NCBI RefSeq assembly: GCF_003286595.3
Contig: NZ_CP132985.1
Span: 1,364,001-1,428,000 of the forward strand
From: Aerococcus mictus
Lineage (GTDB): Bacteria; Bacillota; Bacilli; Lactobacillales; Aerococcaceae
Direction of reading: 5' to 3'
Length of the DNA: 64,000 nt
The stretch's first letter is position 1. Each line of letters begins with the position of its first letter. Shown here piece after piece: positions 29,267-38,111 of this stretch. The notes beneath the pieces are model-generated. The model was not told the origin of the DNA and did not search any database. It saw only the letters and a program-made list of their open reading frames with translations. Both the position numbers and the translations under genes were made by a program.

Positions 29267-29814
29267 TGAGGCATCTCCTGTTTTTCCTCACTACCACGGA
29301 AGTATTCTTCAGGATAGAAGCCGGTCATCCCTGCAACTAAGGAATTAGGGAAGGTTTTAATGGTGCGGTTATATTTGGTTACCGTGTCATTAAAAATCAT
29401 CCGAGCTTGACGGACATTGTTTTCATAGTTATTCACACTGTCCATAGTGATTTGGTAGACAGAGGCAGCCTTCAATTCAGGATATTGTTCGACCACGACG
29501 TCAATTGACCGCATCGCCTTTTGGAAGAGGTCTTGGTCATGTTCCACTTCTTCAACCGTGGCATCAGGATTGATTTTTTGCCGGTTTTTCACCACATTAA
29601 TCAAGGTATCCGCCTCATGGCTTTGGTAGTTCTTGGTAGCTTGGATCAAATTCGTCAAAGCGTCCCAACGTGATTCCACTTGAGCAGCAATTTGCCCCAT
29701 GGAATTATCTATCATTTCCTTGGATTGGATCATGCGGTTATAAGCCCCGATCCCCCAAACGACGATTAGGACGATTAGAACAAGAATAACAACAAATACA
29801 AGTGTGATAATCAT
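29260..29814 (-). CDS. lemA: LemA family protein
   Basis: 184 residues. One N-terminal transmembrane helix (about 3-25) is followed by the LemA helical bundle. Typical segments are YNRMIQSKEMIDNSMGQIAA near 26, QVESRWDALTNLIQATKNY, and the C-terminal YNRTIKTFPNSLVAGMTGF with YFRG after it. The N-terminus is expected outside and the body cytoplasmic. Biological role is undefined. First gene of a two-gene operon with DUF2207. Confidence 0.93.
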   Translation of the reverse strand: MIITLVFVVILVLIVLIVVWGIGAYNRMIQSKEMIDNSMGQIAAQVESRWDALTNLIQATKNYQSHEADTLINVVKNRQKINPDATVEEVEHDQDLFQKAMRSIDVVVEQYPELKAASVYQITMDSVNNYENNVRQARMIFNDTVTKYNRTIKTFPNSLVAGMTGFYPEEYFRGSEEKQEMPQW

Positions 29815-29907
29815 TAGATTTCCTCCCTTATTAACGGCTATATGCCTAAAAAGTAATTAATTCTGCCCTTATTTTACCCTAAGTGGTCCAGGAATCCTAG
29901 CTAGATC

Positions 29908-30594
29908 CTAGTTCCTAATGGGATCAAGGGACAAAAGATAGCAAATCTGGTTTCTGACTTGAAAGCGGATATTATAGCCCCCGTAAAGCATCCCATATTC
30001 ACGATCTTCTTGCCTTTGGTAAGCAGGCCTGGGATCAGCGGCTAAGACCTCAGTAATCCCCGCTCTTTCCGATTGAGAAACTTGGTCCGCCAAGTCTTCG
30101 GGCCAGTGAACTTGTAGGGTATTAAAGGCCACCTGGTCAATAAAACCGGATTGCCCGTCATTTAGCGCATCTGATTCACTAGAATAGGGTTTAATATCAT
30201 AAATTGGGGTCCCGTCTACCATGTCGATTCCCGACACAATTAACTTGGGGCCCTCGGGACTATCACTTTCTAAAGCTTCCAATTTTACGGCTGACAAGGC
30301 TAAACGATTAGGACGAAATGGCGACCGCGAGGCAAAGACGCCCACTCGCTGGTTGCCTCCTAAACGTGGCGGGCGGACAGTCGCTTTAAAATTAGCACTC
30401 TCCTTGACTTGAGAAAATCCCCAAATTAACCAGAGATAGGTAAAGTCTTCAATCCCTTTAAAGGCCTCCAACTGACGGTATTCCTTTTCAAAGATAATTT
30501 CCCCATAGGAATGTTCGGCCTTAACTCCTTGGCGTGGAATGCCAAACTTTTCCTTAAAGGGAGTATGGATATGGGCTATAGGATGAATTTCCAT
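29908..30594 (-). CDS. trmO: tRNA m6t6A37 methyltransferase TrmO
   Basis: 228 residues. The TrmO/YaeB beta-barrel is clear: IAHIHTPFKEKFGIPRQGV at 6-24, FTYLWLIWGF near 52, RPPRLGGNQRVGVFASRSPF near 79 and DIKPYSSESDA near 133. It N6-methylates threonylcarbamoyl-adenosine 37 in ANN-decoding tRNAs with S-adenosylmethionine. The 65-residue C-terminal part after the barrel is also normal for the longer family members. Single gene. Confidence 0.93.
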   Translation of the reverse strand: MEIHPIAHIHTPFKEKFGIPRQGVKAEHSYGEIIFEKEYRQLEAFKGIEDFTYLWLIWGFSQVKESANFKATVRPPRLGGNQRVGVFASRSPFRPNRLALSAVKLEALESDSPEGPKLIVSGIDMVDGTPIYDIKPYSSESDALNDGQSGFIDQVAFNTLQVHWPEDLADQVSQSERAGITEVLAADPRPAYQRQEDREYGMLYGGYNIRFQVRNQICYLLSLDPIRN

Positions 30595-30640
30595 CGGATG
30601 ACCTGCCTCCTTCTTATCCTATTATTTATTAGCAATTCTC

Positions 30641-31729
30641 TTAATACTTATCAAAACAGGCCCTGACTCGATCAGCAAAGCGGTCAGGTTCATCAAGATA
30701 AGGGCTATGACCGCAATCTTTCAGCAGGTAAAAGTCCTTATCCGGAGCGGCTATGGACTGATAATAGTTAAAGACCTGACTAAAAGGCGCGGTCCAGTCT
30801 CTTCCCCCAGAAATAAAGTAAACCGGCACCTGGTAACTATCCCCTTGGGCCAATTTAAATTGATTGGAAACAATCATCAAGGGGGCTTGGATAGCAATAT
30901 AATGCGACAAATGAAAGAGAAAAAGACCATACCATTTTAAATCCATCCAAGAAAAATCAGGCGCAGTCAAGGCAAGCCAGGTCCCTTTTAAGGCGTCTGT
31001 CAAAGGGTTACCCGGTAAATATTTTCCCGCTACTTGTTCTATGGTTAAATAGTCTTGAGCAGGAATCAGACGGTGGTTGAGTTGGTCGTCACTAGCCTGT
31101 TTTAAAGAGCGAATTTCCAGTAAACCGTCCATATCACCTGCCGATCGAGCAGCGGTTTCCGCCTGGTCGAGCAGACTTCTCTGTGAAGCAATGATATCAA
31201 CAATCTGGCTCACTCCCAGATAGGCCTTGACCTTATGGGGATAAGTCTTAATATAGAGGCTGCTCAATTGACTCCCCCAAGAGTGGCCGATAATAAAGAT
31301 TTTCTCTTGCTTAAAACGCGCCCTTAAATAATCCACGACCTCATCCATATCATCGATGACTTGGGCCAGGGTCATCCCTGAGACTTGCCCTTGGTTTAAG
31401 TAATAAGTCCGTCCCGCTCCCCGCTGACTCCAATAAGCAAAGGTATAATCAGCTTCAAGGGCAGGTTGATAGACATAGGTCAAGAAAGGATTAGCCACTC
31501 CTGGGCCTCCGTGGACCCATAAAACTACTGGATTAGTCCTTTGATTACCTCTTAATTGCAAGGCCTGTTGGATGCCACCCGCTTGAATGATGACATTTTC
31601 TTGGACTCCTCGGGGAGATCTTATTCGACTTTGACGGGCATGCTTCTTCCTCTGCAGCAGGATAGCTAAACTACTCAATCCCAAGAGCCCAATACTGGCC
31701 TTGAGGAAACCTTTAAAATTCTGTTTCAT
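30641..31729 (-). CDS. Alpha/beta hydrolase, proline-iminopeptidase-like, membrane-anchored
   Basis: 362 residues. An N-terminal hydrophobic helix (about 9-25) with flanking basic residues suggests a membrane anchor. The oxyanion motif HGGPG is at 73-77, the nucleophile Ser150 in GHSWGS, an Asp in GGRDWTAPF near 318, and His in KDCGHSPYLDEP near 345. These make a complete triad. The HGGPG and SQRGAGRTY combination is shared with proline iminopeptidases and related hydrolases. Substrate unknown. Confidence 0.82.
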   Translation of the reverse strand: MKQNFKGFLKASIGLLGLSSLAILLQRKKHARQSRIRSPRGVQENVIIQAGGIQQALQLRGNQRTNPVVLWVHGGPGVANPFLTYVYQPALEADYTFAYWSQRGAGRTYYLNQGQVSGMTLAQVIDDMDEVVDYLRARFKQEKIFIIGHSWGSQLSSLYIKTYPHKVKAYLGVSQIVDIIASQRSLLDQAETAARSAGDMDGLLEIRSLKQASDDQLNHRLIPAQDYLTIEQVAGKYLPGNPLTDALKGTWLALTAPDFSWMDLKWYGLFLFHLSHYIAIQAPLMIVSNQFKLAQGDSYQVPVYFISGGRDWTAPFSQVFNYYQSIAAPDKDFYLLKDCGHSPYLDEPDRFADRVRACFDKY

Positions 31730-31967
31730 GGTCGCTCCTTTCCTCTTCTGTTATTTGCTCAATTATAACACGATTTATTGGCCAACCTGCCCGTCAGCTA
31801 GGATTTTGATTGGATAAATGCCCCGCGTTCTAAGGGAAAAATTTATTTTTCAGCAAGGTTACAGATAACTTATTATTTGATTAAATATTAGCCAAAGTTT
31901 TTTATTTGTCTTTGAGATTTGCTATACTTAATGCAATTCGTAAAAGCGCTATGAAAGGAGTCCTCTG

Positions 31968-32618
31968 ATGAAATTACAAAAGTTCTCACTGATAAGCCTA
32001 TCTCTATTAACTACTGGTCTCCTCCTCAGCTCTTGTCAAAACCAAGCCAATGAGGCAGCCAGTGCTCAAGCTCAAAACGAAAGTCAGTCTCAAGCCCATA
32101 CGATTAAAGAAGATGCCGATAAAGAAGCTAGTCAGCACAATCTGGAAAATCCCGCGGATAGTACCAAGCAAGAAAATATTGACAAAGATGCCAACTACCA
32201 AGTCAATCAAACGATTCCAATCTTCTGCCCTGACGATCCAGAAAAATTAATTGCCGAATTGAAAATAACGCAAGTGTCAAATACTGTCAACGCCCTGCCT
32301 CAAGACATGGTTGAAGATCCTAACTACGATCACAAGACCCTAGCCACAATTGAAATTGAATATAAGAATATCGCTTCCCAGGATGCCATGGCCATTGGAC
32401 CAGAAAACTTCACGATCACGGACCAAAATGGTAATCAATTAGAAGCCATCGACCGAGTAGATGGAGACAAATCCGTAGACCAAGGCCAAATTGCTCGCTC
32501 ACAATTCTTTGTCAAGTATGACCCTAGTCAGGCTTTTGACCAAATTACCATGGACCTTCACACCCTTAATGCCCAAGAGCCCATTGCTCGTATCCATGCC
32601 AAGGTTAGTCACGATTAA
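31968..32618 (+). CDS. Lipoprotein with DUF5067-like Ig-type domain
   Basis: 216 residues. The signal peptide ends in the lipobox LLSSC, with the lipidated Cys at residue 23, followed by a Gln/Ser/Ala/Glu-rich linker to about 70. The rest is a beta-rich domain: TIPIFCPDDPEKLIAELKIT, LATIEIEYKNIASQDAMAIG and NFTITDQNGNQLEAIDRVDG. This layout resembles DUF5067/DUF4352 extracellular domains of Gram-positive lipoproteins; no catalytic motif is seen. Ribosome site AAAGGAG. Monocistronic, with a strong terminator. Confidence 0.75.
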   Translation: MKLQKFSLISLSLLTTGLLLSSCQNQANEAASAQAQNESQSQAHTIKEDADKEASQHNLENPADSTKQENIDKDANYQVNQTIPIFCPDDPEKLIAELKITQVSNTVNALPQDMVEDPNYDHKTLATIEIEYKNIASQDAMAIGPENFTITDQNGNQLEAIDRVDGDKSVDQGQIARSQFFVKYDPSQAFDQITMDLHTLNAQEPIARIHAKVSHD

Positions 32619-32652
32619 TAGCTAGACGATCAGCTCACGATTAAATAATAGC

Positions 32653-32698
32653 AAAAGTGCATCAGACAGCCTTTGAAGCATCGTCTGATGCACTTTTT
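32653..32698 (+). terminator. Rho-independent terminator of the lipoprotein gene
   Basis: AAAAGTGCATCAGAC (32653-32667) pairs perfectly with GTCTGATGCACTTTT (32683-32697), ending in a T run. Confidence 0.92.
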
Positions 32699-32802
32699 GT
32701 CATGTATGCGGTCTTTTATCACTAAAGCCTATGTCTTCTCTCTAAAAACGTGCTAAGCTATGATTAATTATAGATAAAGTTCTGCTTTAGAAAGGACGTT
32801 TG

Positions 32803-33891
32803 ATGATGGATTATTTACAATTAATTGAAGATTTAACCAATGCTAAGGGGATGTCCGGCTTCGAAGATGAGGTCATTGAGGTCATTAATAAACACAAGGG
32901 AAATTATACCTTGCAAGTGGATAATTTAAAAAACTGCTACCTTAACCTGGACCAGGTCGATCCCACTAAGCCTACCGTCATGCTAGACTCCCACCTGGAT
33001 GAAGTGGGTCTCATGGTGAAAGCCATTGACAAGGATGGTCTCATCCTCATTCAAACCATTGGCGGTTGGGTTCCTTCTAATTTAACCGCCCAAGTCTTCT
33101 ATATCCGTAATCGTGAAGGAAAATATTACAAGGGGATTTCAGCCACCAAGCCCATTCACTTTATGACCCCTGAAGAACGGGAGAAAAAAATCGCCATTAG
33201 CGATATTAAGATCGACATGGGCGCTACTTCTAGAGAACAAGTCGTCAATGACTTGGAAATTGAAATCGGTCAACCGATCGTCCCAGCTACTAAGTTCTCT
33301 TATAATGAAGTCACCCGAACCATCCTGGCCAAGGCCTTCGATAACCGGATTGGAACCGCCTGTGCTGTTGCCATTATGCGTGACTTAGCGGATGAAGTGG
33401 GCGATTTTCCCTTTAACCTCGTCGCTGCCCCTGCTGCCCAAGAAGAAGTGGGCACTCGAGGCGCCTCGCTAACGGTTAAACGGGTGCAACCTCATATCGC
33501 GATTATTCTGGAAGGGACACCTGCCGATGACTTTACCAATGCAAAAGAGCTCTTACAAGGGCAACTCGGCCAGGGACCACAAATCCGTCATCGTGACAAT
33601 TCCTATGTAGCCAATACCCAATTAATTGACCTCTTTAAGCAAGCTGCAAAAGCTGAGAATATCCCTAGTCAACATGCTGTCCGCGAAGGTGGCGGTACCA
33701 ATGCTGGTCCTATTCACCTGGGGAATCTAGGAACACCTTGTGCCACAATCGGTATTCCCAGTCGCTACGCCCATACCAATGCCTGCTTCTGTTCCTATGA
33801 TGATTTCTTAAATACGATCCACCTGGTTAAAACTTTCCTCCGCCGCCTAACGCTCGAAGATATCCAACAATTTGACCTGAAGACCTATTAA
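32803..33891 (+). CDS. M42 family aminopeptidase (glutamyl aminopeptidase-like)
   Basis: 362 residues from ATG 32803, six bases after AAAGGA. Dinuclear metal-site motifs are in order: DSHLDEVGLMV near 65 (His ligand), KAFDNRIGTACA (bridging Asp), AAQEEVGTRGA (catalytic Glu pair), and the late GIPSRYAHTNA (His ligand). M42 enzymes form large tetrahedral assemblies that trim peptides from the N-terminus in the cytoplasm. Likely a peptide-catabolism housekeeping enzyme. Single gene. Confidence 0.93.
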   Translation: MMDYLQLIEDLTNAKGMSGFEDEVIEVINKHKGNYTLQVDNLKNCYLNLDQVDPTKPTVMLDSHLDEVGLMVKAIDKDGLILIQTIGGWVPSNLTAQVFYIRNREGKYYKGISATKPIHFMTPEEREKKIAISDIKIDMGATSREQVVNDLEIEIGQPIVPATKFSYNEVTRTILAKAFDNRIGTACAVAIMRDLADEVGDFPFNLVAAPAAQEEVGTRGASLTVKRVQPHIAIILEGTPADDFTNAKELLQGQLGQGPQIRHRDNSYVANTQLIDLFKQAAKAENIPSQHAVREGGGTNAGPIHLGNLGTPCATIGIPSRYAHTNACFCSYDDFLNTIHLVKTFLRRLTLEDIQQFDLKTY

Positions 33892-34204
33892 AAACAAATA
33901 ACGAATTTTCTTGAAAAGGGTCTATGTTTTGAATAGCATAGGCCCTTTTGTAGTGATTTTAGAATATGCCCTTTATCTTATCAAAAAGACCTCTGTTAGG
34001 GCTGCCTTACCGTTGAATTGTATGTACAAATTATATTTATTGTTGCATTATTTATATTTTAAAAATGAAATAATTAGCCATTTAGAAGTCTTTAAGTTGG
34101 AAAACGCTTTTATTTTTATTTAAAATATAATTAAGCATAAGTAAAGTATGAATTGTGCGAATTATATCACTGTAATTGGATGTCTTAAGAAAGGGTGTAT
34201 CATA
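33892..34204. other. Intergenic region upstream of the DUF2382 stress gene
   Basis: About 313 bases. It begins with a hairpin terminator (33914-33949), then is strongly AT-rich. A TATAAT at 34126-34131 could be the -10 box of the stress gene, with no good -35 at normal spacing. A 70-codon open frame at 33911-34123 starts inside the terminator stem and has no ribosome site, so I do not call it a gene. Confidence 0.5.
33914..33949 (+). terminator. Hairpin terminator of the M42 peptidase gene
   Basis: AAAAGGGTCTATG (33914-33926) pairs with CATAGGCCCTTTT (33937-33949) with one mismatch. The T run is short (four). Confidence 0.7.
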
Positions 34205-35130
34205 ATGACTAAGCGTTTTGTCTATGATGTATTTTCTACAAATGATCAAGCCCGTGCTGCGATTAGTGACTTGATCAGTAAGGGTGTTCCTCGTTCTGCT
34301 GTCGTTTTAGTATCCAATGCCCCAATTGACCAAGAATATGGTTCAGAGGTTGACGTGGTCACTTCTGATGAATTAATTGAAGGTGAAGAAAGAAGTTGGT
34401 GGGACAATGTCTTAGGTTTCTTCTCTGACGACGAAGAAGACGCAAGAAATGACGATATCGACTACAAGGGCTATGAAGCTTCCTTGAACCGTGGCGATAT
34501 CTTAGTCCTCATCGACCAAGAATATGAAGGCGCAGTAAGCAACCTCGAACGTTCCCCTTACACCACTGGCCCTGAAGCAAGTGAAGAAGCTACTGGCTAT
34601 GCTGCCGCTGGTGTGGCAGGCGCAAGTGCTGGTGCGGTTGAACCTGAATACGAAAAAGAAGCTGTTCATACTGATACCCAAAGACCAGTCAGTGAGGCAA
34701 GCTCCCGTCAAGAAACTCCTCCAAGCGCTGCTAAAACAGCTGATAACGATACCGAAAGAATCCGTCTCCACGAAGAACAAGTTGACGTTCAAAAACACAA
34801 AAAAGACCTTGGTGAAGTTCAAGTGTCTAAGAATGTCGTTGAAGACACCAAGACGGTAGAAGTGCCCGTTCAACGGGAAGAAATTCATATTAAGAAAGTA
34901 ACCCCTAGTGAGGCGAAGTGGATGACAATGCCTTTGAAGAAGAAGAATTTGTGGTTCCAATCTCTGAAGAAGAAGTTTCTGTGAATAAGAATACCGTGGT
35001 AACTGGTGAAGTTGAAATTGAAAAACAAACTCACCAAGATACCGAAACTGTTTCTGAAACCACCCGTCGTGAAGAACTTGATGTTCAAGATGACACGGGT
35101 AAGGTCATCGATGACGATGCGAAGAAATAG
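34205..35130 (+). pseudogene. DUF2382 general stress protein (GSP17M-like N-terminus), frame broken near 34915
   Basis: From ATG 34205 the first part (residues 1-105) is a general-stress-17M-like domain: RFVYDVFSTNDQARAAISDL and DILVLIDQEYEG. An Ala/Glu-rich linker follows, then the start of DUF2382: IRLHEEQVDVQKHKKDLGEV and VEVPVQREEIHIKKV. At about 34915 the frame leaves the domain and stops at 34984. The +1 frame continues it immediately: VDDNAFEEEEFVVPISEEEV, then TRREELDVQDDTGKV, to the stop at 35130. One extra A (GCGAAGTG to GCGAAAGTG) would restore a protein of about 308 residues. Confidence 0.85.
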
Positions 35131-35160
35131 TTTCCTATAAACCTGCCTTTCATTACAAAA

Positions 35161-35201
35161 CGATCCGCCATTAGAAGCTTTTAATGGCGGATTTCTTTTT
35201 T
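35161..35201 (+). terminator. Rho-independent terminator of the DUF2382 gene
   Basis: ATCCGCCATTA (35163-35173) pairs perfectly with TAATGGCGGAT (35182-35192), followed by TTCTTTTTTT. Confidence 0.92.
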
Positions 35202-35346
35202 TGTCTACCATTTACTATATGGGGAATTGAAAAAAGGAATAAGCGCGAAAATAAAAATTGACCAATAACCTTTAGTCAATCTTATCTAAACGACTCAGTC
35301 TTATCTGCTTGAGGATGAATAAGCAAATTGGGAGGAAGAAATTATA

Positions 35347-35799
35347 ATGAATACCTGTCTAAGGATCACTAATGAATCAAGTCCCTTTGAAATTCAGCAA
35401 GGGCTCCATTTATTAGCTGATGTCGATTGGAAAGCCGCTGACTACCTAGCCACTAAATTAAAAAATAAGCGCTTGAAAAATACTGAAATGATTTATTTTT
35501 GTAGGAACCACACTGGTCAATTGATTGGCTTTGCCGCTCTACTTTTAGAAGATATTATTTCCAAAGCCGATTTTGGTCCATTTTTAAGCACGGTTTACGT
35601 CAACTCTTCCTACCGCAAGCAGGGTTTTTCTTACCAATTGGTAAATAAAATCGAGTTATTTGCGAAACATATTGGGTATACAAAGATATATACGATTACC
35701 CAACATGTCGGCCTCTATGAAAAGATGAACTATCATTTCTTTTGCCAAGGAGTTGATGACATGGGAAGAGATGTGCGCGTTTTAGAAAAAAATCTATAA
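35347..35799 (+). CDS. GNAT family N-acetyltransferase
   Basis: 150 residues. The acetyl-CoA-binding region is recognisable: FLSTVYVNSSYRKQGFSYQL near 83, where the usual RxxGxG/A pyrophosphate loop is RKQGFS, so the second Gly is replaced. LYEKMNYHFFCQG near the end is the typical last strand. Substrate unknown. Ribosome site GGGAGGAAG. Single gene; the next terminator is about 250 bases downstream beyond a structured repeat. Confidence 0.8.
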   Translation: MNTCLRITNESSPFEIQQGLHLLADVDWKAADYLATKLKNKRLKNTEMIYFCRNHTGQLIGFAALLLEDIISKADFGPFLSTVYVNSSYRKQGFSYQLVNKIELFAKHIGYTKIYTITQHVGLYEKMNYHFFCQGVDDMGRDVRVLEKNL

Positions 35800-35911
35800 T
35801 CGATAAGTAGTTTGTAAAAATCGTAAAATTACCAGTAGACATGATAACTCCCCTTAGTTGGCATCCTATTTATAGGAAACTTAAGCCCGCCTTTCTTTAC
35901 AAAATTAGAGA

Positions 35912-36030
35912 GTGTGACAGTCACACAAAGGACGAAATCGCTGGAGAAAATTGAGATAAGCTCAGTGAAACTGAACGTTATCAGTTTTTGAAGCGGACGC
36001 TCGTCCTGTGACTGGAACACATTTTGATTA
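35912..36030 (+). repeat. Structured intergenic repeat, long copy
   Basis: Begins with a perfect 15-base palindrome (GTGTGAC-A-GTCACAC, 35912-35926). GTCACA plus GGACGA (35920-35935) pairs with TCGTCC plus TGTGAC (36001-36012), closing a long hairpin. Inside it CGCT/AGCG, GATAA/TTATC and CAGT/ACTG nest in order. The tail ends GATTA. Start and tail match the short copy at 23284-23336, which lacks most of the interior. Confidence 0.65.
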
Positions 36031-36049
36031 AATAGTTCACATTTTACAA

Positions 36050-36083
36050 AGAGCCTGAGACTTTTGCCCCAGGGTCTTTTTTT
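36050..36083 (+). terminator. Terminator hairpin downstream of the repeat
   Basis: AGAGCCTG (36050-36057) pairs with CAGGGTCT (36070-36077) with one mismatch, followed by seven T. Confidence 0.75.
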
Positions 36084-36383
36084 ATTGTAAAAATCTGTTC
36101 ACTTGTAAAGTTTATTTAATAATTGAAACTTTATTTTATATTTAAACATATTACTTTTCTTGTATAATAACCCAAAATGTAAATATGGTTTATTAGAGAA
36201 AGACTTGAAAGGTTCACTCGTCATTCGATAAAGGTTAGACTTAAAAGACTTGGCCTGGCTGCTTTAAAGAATGCTCAGTCTGAAAATGAAATGTTTCTAT
36301 CCATTTTAAGGCTGGATCTTACTAGTGCCCCCTTTCAATTAACTTCCTTTTCCATTAATTAAATCACTTAAAGGGGAGATTTT

Positions 36384-37748
36384 ATGAAGAAATCCATACA
36401 GGGACATCCTGGCTGCCTAGGAATAATACTTTCCATCTTATTCATAGGCTTTATTTTTATGCTTTTTGCTTATCTGGCACCATTTATACTTGCCCTATCG
36501 CTCTTTTCTATCTTCTATTTTACCAAGAGAAAAGTCAATCAGAGAAATAGGAATATCGCCATTCTTTGTGCAATTGTCGGCCTTTTGGGGACATTATTTG
36601 TAACCCCTAGCCTATTTAACCACAAAGAAAACACTACTAACCAGGCTGCTGTCAGTCAAAGTGCTTCAAAGACTTCAGAATCCAAAAAAGAAAAAGCTAA
36701 GAGCGAATCGGAAAGTAAAAAGTCCCAATCTGATGCTGAAAAGGAATTATCTAAAACTAGAGAGGTCCCTCAGGATAAGGCCTATGTTGAGGTCAATGGT
36801 AATAAACCCTTCTTTACTGATGATGATTTAAAGAGTAATGAAGCCTATGAAAAATACGGTGACTTAGATAAACTCGGCCGGGTTACCGCCGCCAATGCCG
36901 TATTAGGAACAGAACTAATGCCTGATAAGGTCAGAGAAAGTATCTCTGAAGTTAAACCTAGTGGCTGGAAGCAAGCCCGTTATGTGAATATTCCTGGTGG
37001 TTGGCTATATAATCGTTGCCACCTGATCGGCTATCAATTAACTGGCGAGAACGCCAACCCTAAGAATTTAATGACCGGTACCCATTGGTTTAATAATGAG
37101 GGCATGCTCCCCTTTGAAAACTTTGTCGCGAATTACATTGAAAAAACCAACAATCATGTGAGATACCGGGTGACTCCGGTTTTTGAAGGAAAGAATTTGT
37201 TAGCCAGCGGTATCTATATGGAAGGCTATTCCATCGAAGATGAAGGAAAGGGACTTTGTTTTAATATTTACATTCCTAACCGGCAAAAAGATGTTGAAAT
37301 TAACTATGCCGATGGAAGTAGTAAAGGCCCAGCTGGCCCACAAGAATATTCAAAGGATACCCAATTAGAAAAACTACCACAGTCAAAAAACAAGGCTAAA
37401 ACTGAAAACAAGGCTGAGTCTAAAGAGCCGACTCCTGCTGCTGAGGATACCGCTCAGCCAGAAGCAGAAGCACAACCCGCTGATCAAGCATCTGCTCAAG
37501 AGTCAGCGCCTAGTCCAGCTCCGGCCCCAGAGCCAGTGCAACCGCCTGCTCCTGCTCCAGCACCGGAACCGGCTCCTGTCCAGCCTTCCGCCCCACAAAA
37601 TTCGCTAGCCGGTATCGATACGGATGGCAATGGTATTGTCACTATCAAAGAAGCTAGAGCTGCTGGCTTCTCCATGCCTATTCGAAGCGACCACTGGTTA
37701 TACCCTTACATGATCGATCGCGATGGCGACGGTATGGTTGGGGAATAA
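36384..37748 (+). CDS. Membrane-anchored DNA/RNA non-specific endonuclease with Ca-binding-like tail
   Basis: 454 residues. Two or three N-terminal membrane helices (about 12-47 and 57-75), then a charged Ser/Lys/Glu linker. The beta-beta-alpha-metal nuclease domain spans about 130-310: WLYNRCHLIGYQLTGENAN holds the general-base His213 (NRCH replacing the usual DRGH), and FNNEGMLPFENF holds the metal-binding Asn at 237, 24 residues later. A Pro/Ala/Glu-rich spacer runs to about 410. The end has two Asp-rich loops: DTDGNGIVTIKEARAAGF (dockerin/EF-hand-like) and DRDGDGMVGE (Excalibur-like, but lacking its Cys). It would degrade extracellular nucleic acid or serve DNA uptake. Confidence 0.88.
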   Translation: MKKSIQGHPGCLGIILSILFIGFIFMLFAYLAPFILALSLFSIFYFTKRKVNQRNRNIAILCAIVGLLGTLFVTPSLFNHKENTTNQAAVSQSASKTSESKKEKAKSESESKKSQSDAEKELSKTREVPQDKAYVEVNGNKPFFTDDDLKSNEAYEKYGDLDKLGRVTAANAVLGTELMPDKVRESISEVKPSGWKQARYVNIPGGWLYNRCHLIGYQLTGENANPKNLMTGTHWFNNEGMLPFENFVANYIEKTNNHVRYRVTPVFEGKNLLASGIYMEGYSIEDEGKGLCFNIYIPNRQKDVEINYADGSSKGPAGPQEYSKDTQLEKLPQSKNKAKTENKAESKEPTPAAEDTAQPEAEAQPADQASAQESAPSPAPAPEPVQPPAPAPAPEPAPVQPSAPQNSLAGIDTDGNGIVTIKEARAAGFSMPIRSDHWLYPYMIDRDGDGMVGE

Positions 37749-37791
37749 TAAAATTGACTATCAGTAAAAATTAATTACAGAGGTAAAGCAA

Positions 37792-38007
37792 ATGAAGATT
37801 CCTAAATACGTTGTCTTACAGGTTTCCTTAAAAGAAAAGCTTATCGGTACAGGTTCTAAAAATCTAGATAAATTAGAAGCTGTGATCAACCAGCAAGCCA
37901 AAAAAGGTTATCGTTTGCACACTATCGCCACCAGTAGTGCCAATAGTACTGGATTACTCGGTGGAGATCGAATCCAAGCTACTTTGGTTTTTGAAGAGAT
38001 AATTTAA
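37792..38007 (+). CDS. DUF4177 domain protein
   Basis: 71 residues, the whole length of this small domain. It starts IPKYVVLQVSLKEKL and ends GGDRIQATLVFEEI; KLEAVINQQAKKGYRLHTIA in the middle is the family core. Function unknown. It lies 43 bases downstream of the nuclease gene on the same strand and may be co-transcribed. A ribosome site, AGAGGTAAAG, precedes the ATG. Confidence 0.8.
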   Translation: MKIPKYVVLQVSLKEKLIGTGSKNLDKLEAVINQQAKKGYRLHTIATSSANSTGLLGGDRIQATLVFEEII

Positions 38008-38111
38008 GAAGAAATCTATTCCTATAATACTTAATCAAATAGATTATACTTTAGTATTCCTTTGAATCTGATACCATATAGATAGAGAAAGCGCTGGTAT
38101 CCAGTACGACT

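Larger units (their letters stand above)
35800..36383. other. Long intergenic region with a structured repeat
   Basis: 584 bases. In order: a short AT-rich stretch, the long copy of the repeat (35912-36030), a terminator hairpin (36050-36083), then about 300 AT-rich bases with a TATAAT at about 36160-36170 that may be the promoter of the nuclease gene. That leaves a long untranslated leader of about 200 bases in which I see no gene. Confidence 0.5.

Noticed and set aside
31935..31955. Catabolite-response element ahead of the lipoprotein gene (TAAAAGCGCTATGA)
   Set aside because: Two mismatches to the consensus and it overlaps the leader just before the ribosome site; not strong enough to list.
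33911..34123. 70-codon open frame after the M42 peptidase
   Set aside because: It starts inside the terminator stem, has no ribosome site, and its sequence shows no family pattern.
34502..34960. 152-codon minus-strand frame opposite the DUF2382 gene
   Set aside because: It lies wholly over a recognisable domain on the other strand and is Phe-rich, as expected from antisense of Glu/Lys-rich sequence.
35912..36030. T-box or other known riboswitch in the structured element
   Set aside because: It lacks the T-box UGGN antiterminator string and specifier loop, and the same element recurs at 23284 ahead of an unrelated gene.
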